Assembly: GCF_013177635.1 (NCBI RefSeq)
Contig: NZ_CP030944.1
Coordinates: forward strand, 1,674,001 to 1,738,000
Source of the DNA: Arcobacter aquimarinus
GTDB lineage: Bacteria; Campylobacterota; Campylobacteria; Campylobacterales; Arcobacteraceae
Length of the DNA: 64,000 nt
Direction: 5' to 3'
Of the stretch, positions 9,919 to 17,420 are shown piece after piece. The notes beneath the pieces were generated by a model. That model saw only the letters and a list, made by a program, of their open reading frames with translations. It had not been told where the DNA came from and searched no databases. The position numbers were made by a program, and so were the translations under genes. How positions within the stretch are numbered: position 1 is the first letter of the stretch; each line of letters opens with the position of its first letter.

Positions 9919-10620
9919 TTATGTGTGATAATGAGAAAATTGTTCATCTTTATCTTTTAATTTATATCTTTTTTCAAGTGATGTTAAAAATGCTTTTCCC
10001 AAGTCCTCACAATTTAAAGCTTCTTGGGTTAAATTTTCATCTAACATTGGATTTACAATCAATTGATTCAATTTTTCAATTGTTAAATTTGGATTTTTCC
10101 TTGTTTGTAAAATAACCTCATCATCTTTACAAATAAACCCCTCTTCTAAAACTTTCGCATACCAGCCTGTAAGACCACTATCAAAGATAAACTTTGTCAT
10201 AATTTTTTTATTTGTATTTGCACTCAATTTCCAACAAGGTTGCCTTGGTTGTGTTATTTGAACTAAACTTTCTCCAATTTGCAGTACATCTCCAACACAA
10301 ATATCTTTTTCACAAATATCAGATAAGATAAGATTTTCTCCAAAATAAGCCATATCTCTCATATCAAAACTATCACTAAAAAAAGAGTTTATTTTTTCAT
10401 ATGTAAGTTCTGAAAACAAAAATAGTGCTTTATTTTCTCCTCCATGATGAAGTAAATCAGCTTGAAAATCATCTTTAAAACCTGTTTTTGTAAGATATGA
10501 TTTTTCTATTGGATATTTTTTTATGCCTGAAACTAACTCTTGACGTTTACTATTTTCAAGTTTTGTAGTAGTTACAATTCCAACTTTTACATATAAAACA
10601 TTTGCAATTTTTTTACTCAA
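9919..10620 (-). CDS. MOSC-domain protein, YiiM-like
   Basis: MOSC proteins bind a molybdenum cofactor and a sulfur-bearing cysteine; YiiM-type members reduce N-hydroxylated compounds. The core is HHGGENKALFLFSELTYE, MAYFGENL and TQPRQPCWKL, whose cysteine is the expected Mo ligand. I place the start at TTG 10620, giving about 233 aa, because GGAG lies 8 bases upstream. An in-frame ATG at 10686 falls inside the Crp-type site and upstream of the -10. First gene of the argD-glyA2 operon, with a class II Crp-type site in its promoter. Confidence 0.8.
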   Translation of the reverse strand: MSKKIANVLYVKVGIVTTTKLENSKRQELVSGIKKYPIEKSYLTKTGFKDDFQADLLHHGGENKALFLFSELTYEKINSFFSDSFDMRDMAYFGENLILSDICEKDICVGDVLQIGESLVQITQPRQPCWKLSANTNKKIMTKFIFDSGLTGWYAKVLEEGFICKDDEVILQTRKNPNLTIEKLNQLIVNPMLDENLTQEALNCEDLGKAFLTSLEKRYKLKDKDEQFSHYHT

Positions 10621-10645
10621 TGAAAATACTCCAATTTTTTTGATA

Positions 10646-10688
10646 ATTGTATCAGTTAGAAAAAAACAGTATGTGACTTTTATCACAT
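10646..10688 (-). promoter_or_regulatory. promoter with perfect Crp-type site before the MOSC operon
   Basis: An 18-base palindrome (10671-10688) contains TGTGA-N6-TCACA, the Crp consensus. On the minus strand a -10 TACAAT lies at 10651-10646, giving a predicted start near 10639. The palindrome is therefore centred about 41 bases upstream, the class II activator position. The adjacent Crp-type regulator (10741-11379) has the RExxxR recognition residues known to read TGTGA in Crp. Binding is inferred. Confidence 0.7.
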
Positions 10689-10740
10689 TTTTTTATTTTT
10701 GTTATGGAAAGGATTATTTAGGGAAAAGAGGTCTAATAAT

Positions 10741-11379
10741 TTAAATGAACTCTAAATCATTTTCTTGAAATTTTATAAAAGTTTCCAAAAATTCTTCATT
10801 TAAAATTATTATTTCATTTTTATTTTTTTTGATAGCTTTATATTCTATAAAAAAACTAATAGCTCTTGAAACAGATTCACGTGTAGTATTTAAAAGGCTA
10901 GACATTTCAGTTATAGAAATATATTGTAAATAAGTTTTATGTTCTAATAAAAACATTGCACATTTTACTTTTGTGTTTACAGAAGTGATTGTACTAATAG
11001 TTCTTTGTAAAAATCTTACTTTACTTATCATTGCTCTTTGAAAGATTTTATTTAATTCATCTTTTGAAAAATTTGAATTATTCAACGAAGTTCTACTTAT
11101 AACTACTGCTTTTCCACTTGTCACAAACTTTGCACTCAAAGCGTAGTTTTTTTCTTCTAAAAACGAGATTTCTCCTATAAACATTTTTGGAAAAAAATAG
11201 TGAAATATTTTTTCTCTTTTATTTTCAAATATTCCACCTTTTACAAATCCAGAAAGAATAATATAAAAGTTATTTGCTTTTTCATTTTCATAAAATAAAA
11301 TAGCATCTTCATCATAATTTTTTATTTGTCCAATTCTTTTAAAAAGTTCTATCTCTTCATTTGTTAATTCAAAAAACAT
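10741..11379 (-). CDS. Crp/Fnr-family transcriptional regulator
   Basis: Homodimeric regulator of 212 aa: cyclic-nucleotide-binding-like beta barrel (~10-110), long dimer helix (~112-138) and winged helix (~150-200). The recognition helix TRESVSR carries Arg167, Glu168 and Arg172 at the spacing of E. coli Crp Arg180, Glu181 and Arg185. No N-terminal cysteine cluster is present, so it is not an Fe-S Fnr; the effector is unknown. Its start codon is directly adjacent to the epimerase stop codon. A matching TGTGA/TCACA palindrome lies ~55 bases beyond its stop. Confidence 0.9.
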   Translation of the reverse strand: MFFELTNEEIELFKRIGQIKNYDEDAILFYENEKANNFYIILSGFVKGGIFENKREKIFHYFFPKMFIGEISFLEEKNYALSAKFVTSGKAVVISRTSLNNSNFSKDELNKIFQRAMISKVRFLQRTISTITSVNTKVKCAMFLLEHKTYLQYISITEMSSLLNTTRESVSRAISFFIEYKAIKKNKNEIIILNEEFLETFIKFQENDLEFI

Positions 11380-12246
11380 CTAAATCTCAATACTGTAAGA
11401 ACAAGAAAATTCTTCATCTTTTTTTAAACTATTTATTCCTCTTTTTTCTTCTATTTTTTGATTTGAATTTTTATCATCTGCAACTCCAAACCAAGGTTCT
11501 ATACATAAAAAAGGTGCACCACTAGGTTTTGACCAAATACCTAGATATGGAAAATTATCAAAGTTTACTTTTACAAACTTATCGCTTTTACTGCTTTTAA
11601 AAACTACTTGTTTTATATTAAAATCATTAAAAATTAAAGCATCATCTTTAAATAGTTCTTCATTTAAAAATAGTTTTTTATCTTCAAATTCTAAATCTTT
11701 ATTTTTATAAACTAAACCCAAATTATTTAAAAAATATCTTTTTGCATTTGTTACTTCAAACTCTAAAAAATAATCCTCTTTTTTTAGATTTTTTTCTAAA
11801 GCCCAATTAAATGCTGGATGTGCTCCAATTGAGAAAAACATAGTTTCATTACTTTTATTTACAACTTTATAAGAAATTATTAGCTTTGATTTTTCTAGTT
11901 TATAACTAATAATTAATTCAAACAAAAATGGATAAATTTCTAAACTCTTTTCATCATTACAAAGTTTAAACTCTATAAAATTTTCTTCATTTTTTACAAC
12001 TTCAAACTTTTTATCTCTGGCAATTCCATGTTGTGACATAGAATATTTTTTATCTTTATAAATATAACTATCCTCTTTTAATCTTCCAACTATTGGAAAA
12101 AGTATAGGAGAGTGTCTTGCCCAATATTTGTCATCTGCTTGCCAAATATATTCGCAATCATTTCCAAGTTTTTGCAAACTATTTAGCTCTGCTCCAAATG
12201 AGTTGATTTTTGCTTTTAAAAACTCACTTTTTATTTCGTAATTCAT
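11380..12246 (-). CDS. aldose 1-epimerase-like protein
   Basis: Galactose-mutarotase superfamily protein of 288 aa, cytoplasmic. Landmarks are the N-terminal IKSEFLKAKINSFGAELNSL strand pair, ARHSPILFPIVGRL (~43-56), the catalytic-histidine region SIGAHPAFNW (~140) and FLCIEPWFGVAD near the C-terminus. It resembles the LacX/YeaD-like branch rather than classical GalM. Its ATG overlaps the beta-lactamase stop by one base and its stop abuts the Crp-type gene, so all three are likely cotranscribed. The sugar is unknown. Confidence 0.82.
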   Translation of the reverse strand: MNYEIKSEFLKAKINSFGAELNSLQKLGNDCEYIWQADDKYWARHSPILFPIVGRLKEDSYIYKDKKYSMSQHGIARDKKFEVVKNEENFIEFKLCNDEKSLEIYPFLFELIISYKLEKSKLIISYKVVNKSNETMFFSIGAHPAFNWALEKNLKKEDYFLEFEVTNAKRYFLNNLGLVYKNKDLEFEDKKLFLNEELFKDDALIFNDFNIKQVVFKSSKSDKFVKVNFDNFPYLGIWSKPSGAPFLCIEPWFGVADDKNSNQKIEEKRGINSLKKDEEFSCSYSIEI

Positions 12247-13010
12247 TATATAATACCTTTGATTTTCAAAGCTTCTAAAGTGATAGCTTTTCTTTTTGCT
12301 AAATCTTCTTTTGTTTTTGTATCAATATTTAAAGCAAAAAACCAAACATCATCTTTTGTTTCAATATAACCAACATACCAACCATATCTACCTTCCCAAC
12401 CAGTTTTTGCTCTAATAGTATAGTTTTCATTTTTTTCATCAATCATAATTTCTTTTAGAGTATTTATATCTTCTTGTTTAAATGGCAAATTATTTGAATA
12501 CAATCTTTTCAAAAAACTTAATTGTCCAAAAATTGTTATTCTCAAACTTTCATCTAACCAAAAAGTTGTTACATCATCACCTATTTTTTTATTTCCATAA
12601 TTTAATTTTTTTAAATATTTTTTATATTTTTCAATTCCAATTTGAGAAGCAAACTCTTGATAACACCAAACACAAGAGCTTTTAAATGCAGTTTGTAAAG
12701 TCTGGTCTTTGTTCCAAGATTCATATTCTCTTAGTTTTTTGTCCCATAAAATCATAGAATCTTTTGTTATGATACCTTCATTTAAAGCTATCAAACTATT
12801 TGGAATTTTAAAAGTAGAAGCAGGACTAAGTAATTTTTCGGCTCTTTTATCATTGTAAATATAATTTTTCTTTTTATTCATAGATTCAATAACTATCGTT
12901 CCCTCAACTTGTTTGTTTTTAAATATATTTTCAAGTTCCAAATCTTTGGCAAATAAAAAGGAATTTGATAATAAAAATATTGTAAAAAGTAGTTTGATTT
13001 TTTTGTGCAT
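12246..13010 (-). CDS. class D (OXA-type) beta-lactamase
   Basis: Periplasmic serine beta-lactamase of 254 aa with a signal peptide ending near Ala21. The catalytic STFK is at 65-68 (carbamylated Lys68), SxV is Ser112-Cys-Val114, YGN is 138-140 and KTG is 202-204, followed by the GWYVGYIE strand. All active-site motifs are intact. Arcobacter-type chromosomes are known to carry such genes, and base composition resembles the surroundings with no mobile element visible, so it looks resident. It is coupled to the epimerase and Crp-type genes. Confidence 0.95.
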   Translation of the reverse strand: MHKKIKLLFTIFLLSNSFLFAKDLELENIFKNKQVEGTIVIESMNKKKNYIYNDKRAEKLLSPASTFKIPNSLIALNEGIITKDSMILWDKKLREYESWNKDQTLQTAFKSSCVWCYQEFASQIGIEKYKKYLKKLNYGNKKIGDDVTTFWLDESLRITIFGQLSFLKRLYSNNLPFKQEDINTLKEIMIDEKNENYTIRAKTGWEGRYGWYVGYIETKDDVWFFALNIDTKTKEDLAKRKAITLEALKIKGII

Positions 13011-13026
13011 TTGTAGTTCCTAAATT

Positions 13027-13063
13027 TTAAGTAAGGTATTTTATAAAATACTACCTTACTTAA
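13027..13063 (-). terminator. long hairpin between rhlE and the beta-lactamase gene
   Basis: Arms TTAAGTAAGGTA (13027-13038) and TACCTTACTTAA (13052-13063) enclose a TTTTATAAAA core, giving a near-complete stem with a 3-base bulge. It begins at the rhlE stop codon and lies upstream of the beta-lactamase start at 13010. It probably ends rhlE transcription, though the following T-run is weak, so it could also influence the beta-lactamase promoter. Confidence 0.6.
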
Positions 13064-14259
13064 ATATTTTTTGAACTATTAGCTTTGTTACTTCTATTTC
13101 CAATAGGTTCTGCTTTGATATTTGGATTTACTTTAAATCCATTTATTTCTATCTTTTTAATCTTTTGCTTGATTAATCTTTCAATACCAAACAAATAATC
13201 ATGTTCATCTACACAAACTAAAGATATAGCCTCACCTGAATTCCCAGCCCTTCCTGTTCTTCCAATTCTGTGAACATAATCTTCTGCAACATTTGGTAAT
13301 TCGAAGTTTATAACATAAGGAAGATTATCTATATCAATTCCCCTTGCAGCAATATCAGTTGCAACTAAAACTTTTACGTTTCCTAGCTTGAAATCATCTA
13401 AAGCTTTTGTTCTTGCACCTTGAGATTTGTTTCCATGAATTGCAGATGAAGAGATACCATTTTTTACAAGTGCTTCACTTAGTTTATTTGCTCCATGTTT
13501 TGTTCTTGTAAAAACTAAAACTTGTTGCCAATTGTTTTTATTTATTAAATGCAATAAAAGCTCTTTTTTTCTATCTCTATCCACATGATGAACAGTTTGC
13601 TCAACCTTGTATGAAGTGCTATTTGCCTTTGCTGCTTCTATTAAAATAGGAGAATTTAGTAAACCATCTGCTAATTTTTTAATATCAGGCGAAAATGTTG
13701 CTGAAAAAAGTAAATTTTGTCTTTGTTTTGGAACTAATTTTAAAATCTTTTTAATATCATTTATAAATCCCATATCAAGCATTCTATCTGCTTCATCTAA
13801 AATTAGAAATTCAATTTTTGATAAATTCAAACTATCTTGAGAAATCAAATCAAGTAATCTTCCAGGAGTTGCTATCACAATATCCACACCTTTTCGTAGA
13901 AGTGCTTTTTGTGGATTTATACCAACTCCTCCAAAAATAACTGCCGTTTTAAAAGGAAGATGTTTTCCATAAGTTTCTACACTTTGTGCAACTTGAGCTG
14001 CAAGTTCTCTTGTGGGAATTAAAATCAAAGCTCTTATATGAGATTTTTTATCCTTTGAATGACTCTTTTTTAATCTTTGTAAAAGTGGAAGTGTAAAACC
14101 AGCTGTTTTTCCAGTACCCGTTTGAGCAGCTGCTAAAACATCTTTTTTTGATAAAATCACTGGAATTGATTTTGACTGAATTGGCGTTGGCGTTGTGTAT
14201 CCCTCTTCTTTAATTGCACGAAGAAGTTCTGAACACAAACCTAATTTTGAAAATGACAT
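13060..14259 (-). CDS. rhlE: DEAD-box ATP-dependent RNA helicase, RhlE type
   Basis: RNA helicase of 399 aa for ribosome assembly or mRNA remodelling. Motifs in order: Q motif TPIQ (~20), Walker A AQTGTGKT (~45), [17 protein letters not shown] (in [12 protein letters not shown]), SAT, then ARGIDID and [10 protein letters not shown] in the second RecA domain. The C-terminal extension is short and basic. The ~200-base region upstream contains a hairpin (separate entry) and may be a regulated leader, as is common for cold-inducible DEAD-box genes. Confidence 0.95.
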   Translation of the reverse strand: MSFSKLGLCSELLRAIKEEGYTTPTPIQSKSIPVILSKKDVLAAAQTGTGKTAGFTLPLLQRLKKSHSKDKKSHIRALILIPTRELAAQVAQSVETYGKHLPFKTAVIFGGVGINPQKALLRKGVDIVIATPGRLLDLISQDSLNLSKIEFLILDEADRMLDMGFINDIKKILKLVPKQRQNLLFSATFSPDIKKLADGLLNSPILIEAAKANSTSYKVEQTVHHVDRDRKKELLLHLINKNNWQQVLVFTRTKHGANKLSEALVKNGISSSAIHGNKSQGARTKALDDFKLGNVKVLVATDIAARGIDIDNLPYVINFELPNVAEDYVHRIGRTGRAGNSGEAISLVCVDEHDYLFGIERLIKQKIKKIEINGFKVNPNIKAEPIGNRSNKANSSKNI

Positions 14260-14529
14260 AAATACCTTGTCTTTATAAACCTACAAAAGTTATAAACTAA
14301 AGTTACGGTCTAGGTTGAATAATTTGAGTTTAATTGAGTTGCAAATTGAATACAAAAACGAAGTCAGGCATAGACCGATGTATGCTGAAATTGTTGGATT
14401 ATAGCGTAAATTTATTTATATTGATTTCTTTTTGTAATCAATATTTATATCCTATTCTTGAAATATATTTTTTTTAGCTATACTATAAACTATCTAATCA
14501 AAAACTTACAAAGAAAGAACAAAAATCAA
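14260..14529. other. intergenic region between rhlE and ycaO, with a hairpin
   Basis: This divergent spacer carries the ycaO promoter (TATACT/TATAAA around 14479-14489) on the plus strand and the rhlE leader on the minus strand. A compact hairpin, GCATA-N8-TATGC extended by flanking pairs, spans 14367-14389. A separate 7-base inverted pair, CGGTCTA (14306-14312) and TAGACCG (14371-14377), brackets the rhlE-proximal part. No ORF of note. It could be a structured 5' UTR or a small RNA. Confidence 0.4.
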
Positions 14530-16155
14530 ATGAATTTATTATCAAAAAACTCTCCTGTAGAACAATCTATCTCAAAAATGAAAGCTGTATTAAAAGATGT
14601 TGGTTGTGAAGCTACTTTTTCACAAGAAAAACATCCTTTAAAAAACTGTTTTTCAGTAAATTTAGCTTCAATCGAAGCTCCAAATCACATCTATTCAAAT
14701 GGAAAAGGTGTTATTTCTGATGCTTCAATTGCTAGTGCTTATGGTGAATACATCGAAAGATTACAAACAAACAACTTTTTTATAGATTTTTATTTACCAA
14801 ATAGAAAATATTATCCAGACGAGCTTGCCTTTGATTTTGGTGGGGATTATTTAAATCCTGAATTAAAAAAAATATATAGTGCAAATGGAGAACTTGAAGA
14901 TAAAGATTTAGTTGATTTCAACAGCGATTATATGGATAAAATTGTTGCTCTTCCATTTATAAAACAATCAACAAATGAAAAAACATATATTCCAATAAAT
15001 ATTTTAAGTAACCTATTTGTAAGCAACGGACTTGCAACTGGAAACACAGCAAATGAAGCAAAAGTTCAAGCTTTAAGTGAAATATTTGAAAGATATGTAA
15101 AAATCAAAATAATCAAAGAAGGATTATCTCTTCCAAAATTTCCCAACGATGTTATAAAATCTTTTCCAAAAGTATATGAAGATATTCAAGCATTAAGAGA
15201 ATTAGGTTATAAAGTAGAAGTTTTTGATGCTTCTTTAGGTGGAGTTTTTCCTGTTACTGCTATTTCATTTATCAATCCAAAAAATTCAACCTTATTTGTC
15301 TCTTTTGGAAGTCATCCTATTTTAGAAGTAAGTCTTGAGAGAACTATGACTGAACTTATGCAAGGAAGAGATTTAAACAATCTTAATAGCTTTGAAATCC
15401 CTACTTTTGATATGGAACTTGTAAGTGATTATTTCAACATAGAAGCTCACTTTATTGATTCAAATGGAAAAATGGGTTTTTCATTTTTAAGCTCTAAAAA
15501 AAGTTTTGAATACTCTGCTTGGAAATATACTGGAAATGGAAGTGAAGATGAATATGCATTTTTACTTGATATTTTAAAATCTGTAAACAAAGAGATGTAC
15601 TTAAGAGAATATACATATTTAGATTTTTACTCTTGTCAAATGATAATTCCAAACTTTTCAGAAGTTTATCCCCTTGATGATATGGTTTATAACAACAAAA
15701 ACAATGGAAAACTAATCCGAGATATGGTTTTAAACTTTGAAAAATATGATGAAAATGAGATTTTAGATGCTATTGATAGTTTAGATAATTCTTTAAATAT
15801 GCAACTTTATATTGGTGTTATTTTTGAAGAAAATTTTACTATGGGTGATTTTAAAGCTCAACTTTTATTACTTTTAGGTGAAATTGATGATGTTATAGAA
15901 CTTTTAGAATTTGGAAATAACAAGTTAGGTCATTTAGTAGCTCAACTTCTTAGAATGCAAAATGATGAACTTGATTGGGAAGAATATGAAAGTGCTTTAA
16001 ATGATATTTATGGAGAAGAAAAAATCAAAAAAGCTATAAATATAATAGAAGGAAATGAGTTTTTAATAAATAGAACTTTACATAAAGACTATTATAATAT
16101 GTTAAGTATGTTTGATAAATTAGAAGTAAAAAAGAGAGCTTTTTATAAAAATTAA
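14530..16155 (+). CDS. ycaO: YcaO-domain protein, S12 methylthiotransferase accessory-factor type
   Basis: Cytoplasmic 541-aa member of the YcaO family, which in E. coli supports RimO-mediated beta-methylthiolation of ribosomal protein S12. The ATP-binding YcaO core is clear: SNGKG, SAYGEYIERLQTN, NGLATGNTANEAKVQALSEIFERYVK, SLGGVFPV, then LERTMTELMQGRDL and a helical C-terminal segment. The length matches E. coli YcaO (586 aa) and no azoline-peptide cluster is present, arguing against RiPP synthesis. I use ATG 14530; an in-frame ATG at 14458 lies upstream of the apparent -10. Confidence 0.9.
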   Translation: MNLLSKNSPVEQSISKMKAVLKDVGCEATFSQEKHPLKNCFSVNLASIEAPNHIYSNGKGVISDASIASAYGEYIERLQTNNFFIDFYLPNRKYYPDELAFDFGGDYLNPELKKIYSANGELEDKDLVDFNSDYMDKIVALPFIKQSTNEKTYIPINILSNLFVSNGLATGNTANEAKVQALSEIFERYVKIKIIKEGLSLPKFPNDVIKSFPKVYEDIQALRELGYKVEVFDASLGGVFPVTAISFINPKNSTLFVSFGSHPILEVSLERTMTELMQGRDLNNLNSFEIPTFDMELVSDYFNIEAHFIDSNGKMGFSFLSSKKSFEYSAWKYTGNGSEDEYAFLLDILKSVNKEMYLREYTYLDFYSCQMIIPNFSEVYPLDDMVYNNKNNGKLIRDMVLNFEKYDENEILDAIDSLDNSLNMQLYIGVIFEENFTMGDFKAQLLLLLGEIDDVIELLEFGNNKLGHLVAQLLRMQNDELDWEEYESALNDIYGEEKIKKAINIIEGNEFLINRTLHKDYYNMLSMFDKLEVKKRAFYKN

Positions 16156-16195
16156 TTAGATATAATCCAATAAAATTTCGCAAAAAAGGTAATAA

Positions 16196-16573
16196 ATGCA
16201 ATATATAGAAGTATCAAATAAAAGTGTTCAAGAAGTTGTTGAAAAGATAAAAGAAGTTTGTCCTAAACACAAATTTGGTGTTCAACATATCCACAATGTA
16301 AAAGAGAATTTAAAAACAAAAGGAATTGATTTTAAAAATGAGTGTCAAATAGTTGATATTTGTAATCCATTTATTGCTGAACAATTTTTGAGTATTGATA
16401 TGTCACTTTCTATTATCATGCCTTGTAAAATCTCTGTTTATTCAGAAAATGGACAAACAAATATCGCTATGAATTCTTTGGTTCAATTAGTTGATGATAT
16501 AAACCCTGATATGATTGAAACTGCTCAAAAAGTTCAAGAACAAATCTTACAAATTATTGATGAAGTAAAATAG
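16196..16573 (+). CDS. DUF302-family protein
   Basis: A 125-aa cytoplasmic protein. The pattern VQEVVEKIKEVCPKHKFGVQHIHNVKENLKTKGIDF, then CQIVDICNPFIAEQFL and IIMPCKISVY, is typical of DUF302, a small alpha/beta family of unknown function. TATAAT and AAAAGG precede the ATG. A 35-codon membrane-peptide frame starts four bases after its stop. Confidence 0.85.
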   Translation: MQYIEVSNKSVQEVVEKIKEVCPKHKFGVQHIHNVKENLKTKGIDFKNECQIVDICNPFIAEQFLSIDMSLSIIMPCKISVYSENGQTNIAMNSLVQLVDDINPDMIETAQKVQEQILQIIDEVK

Positions 16574-16577
16574 TTTT

Positions 16578-16685
16578 ATGGAATATTTATACAAAATATT
16601 TGAAATAGGAATTATTCTATTTTTTATTTATATGCTCATAAAAATTTTTAGATGTAAATTTGGAAAGTGTGATTTAAAAAAGTAA
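16578..16685 (+). CDS. putative 35-aa single-span membrane peptide
   Basis: A short frame begins four bases after the DUF302 stop and ends at 16685, inside the terminator stem. It encodes one hydrophobic helix (residues ~8-23, IGIILFFIYMLIKIF) followed by a basic tail with two cysteines (RCKFGKCDLKK). The positive-inside tail and close spacing suggest a translationally coupled gene. No clear ribosome-binding site of its own is seen, so confidence is moderate. Confidence 0.45.
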   Translation: MEYLYKIFEIGIILFFIYMLIKIFRCKFGKCDLKK

Positions 16686-16708
16686 AAACAAAATGTTTTT
16701 ACTTTTTT
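16675..16708. terminator. bidirectional terminator (DUF302 unit / ridA)
   Basis: Perfect 9-bp stem AGTAAAAAC / GTTTTTACT (16681-16689 and 16695-16703) with a 5-base loop. T5 follows on the plus strand and A-run 16676-16680 gives a T-run on the minus strand. Confidence 0.85.
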
Positions 16709-17049
16709 ACGTTTGTAAAAATTATCTCTACCAAAGTTTGAGGTGTTGACATACTAGCTTGCACACAAGCTCTTGCTGGTGGATTTTCTTTAGAAACCCA
16801 ATTGTCCCAGATTTCATTGAAGTCTGCAAAATCTCTATCTATATCTTTTAGATAAATCTCTGCTCTTAAAATATTTTCTTTATCAGTATTAGCCTCTTCA
16901 AAAAGCTCTTTTGCAATATTTAATACATCTATTGTTTGCCCTTTAACATCAAGTGTTTTATCATTTGGAACTATTCCTGCAAAATAAATAACACCATTAT
17001 GCTCAACTATTTTACTCATTCTACTTCCAACAATTTTTCTTGTTATCAT
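16699..17049 (-). CDS. ridA: RidA-family enamine/imine deaminase
   Basis: RidA hydrolyses reactive 2-aminoacrylate and related enamines released by PLP enzymes. The 116-aa protein shows the YjgF/RidA pattern: VEHNGVIYFAGIVPND, VKGQTIDVL, then RAEIYLKDIDRDFADFNEIWDNWV and the conserved PPARACVQA containing the key arginine. The ATG at 17049 follows an AAAGGAG ribosome site; an in-frame ATG at 17136 gives an unsupported basic extension. Confidence 0.92.
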   Translation of the reverse strand: MITRKIVGSRMSKIVEHNGVIYFAGIVPNDKTLDVKGQTIDVLNIAKELFEEANTDKENILRAEIYLKDIDRDFADFNEIWDNWVSKENPPARACVQASMSTPQTLVEIIFTNVKK

Positions 17050-17161
17050 GATGACTCCTTTAATATTTGGGTGTTTTTTAGTATAGCATTTTAAAATAAA
17101 AAACCATTTATTAATTTTATAAATACTAAAATCCATTTCAAATTATCAAATAAGGCTTTTT

Positions 17162-17392
17162 ATGTATACTCCAATTTCATGTGAATTTTTTGACCAATTA
17201 AATGTAGCAATGCAAAGAAAAATTCCTTCAACAGTTGTTTATTTAGAAAATAATGAAAAAAAGACTTTAAAAGGTTTAATTCAAACTATGAGTGTAATAG
17301 ATGGAATTGAATATGTAATTTTAAATAAAAACGACCAAATTAGACTTGATACTGTTTTAACTTTTAATGGAAGAAGATACAAAGAAGAGTAA
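17162..17392 (+). CDS. Rof-like Rho-binding antiterminator
   Basis: A 76-aa Sm-like beta-barrel protein. The opening YTPISCEFFDQLNVAMQRK and the closing DQIRLDTVLTFNG match the Rof (YaeO) family, which binds Rho factor and inhibits termination in E. coli. Function in Campylobacterota is unproven. It ends in a terminator stem. Confidence 0.75.
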   Translation: MYTPISCEFFDQLNVAMQRKIPSTVVYLENNEKKTLKGLIQTMSVIDGIEYVILNKNDQIRLDTVLTFNGRRYKEE

Positions 17393-17416
17393 AAGAGAAA
17401 ACTCTTTTACTCTTTT
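17387..17416. terminator. terminator between the Rof-like and chemoreceptor genes
   Basis: Perfect 11-bp stem GAGTAAAAGAG / CTCTTTTACTC (17387-17397 and 17402-17412), loop AAAA, followed by TTTT. It lies between convergent genes. Confidence 0.75.
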
Positions 17417-17420
17417 ACTC

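Noticed and set aside
14458-14529. Upstream ATG for ycaO
   Set aside because: It lies before the apparent -10 elements at 14479-14489, and similarity to YcaO starts after the ATG at 14530.
14530-16155. YcaO as part of a peptide natural-product (azoline) cluster
   Set aside because: No precursor peptide, dehydrogenase or leader-binding gene is nearby, and the sequence matches the RimO-associated type.
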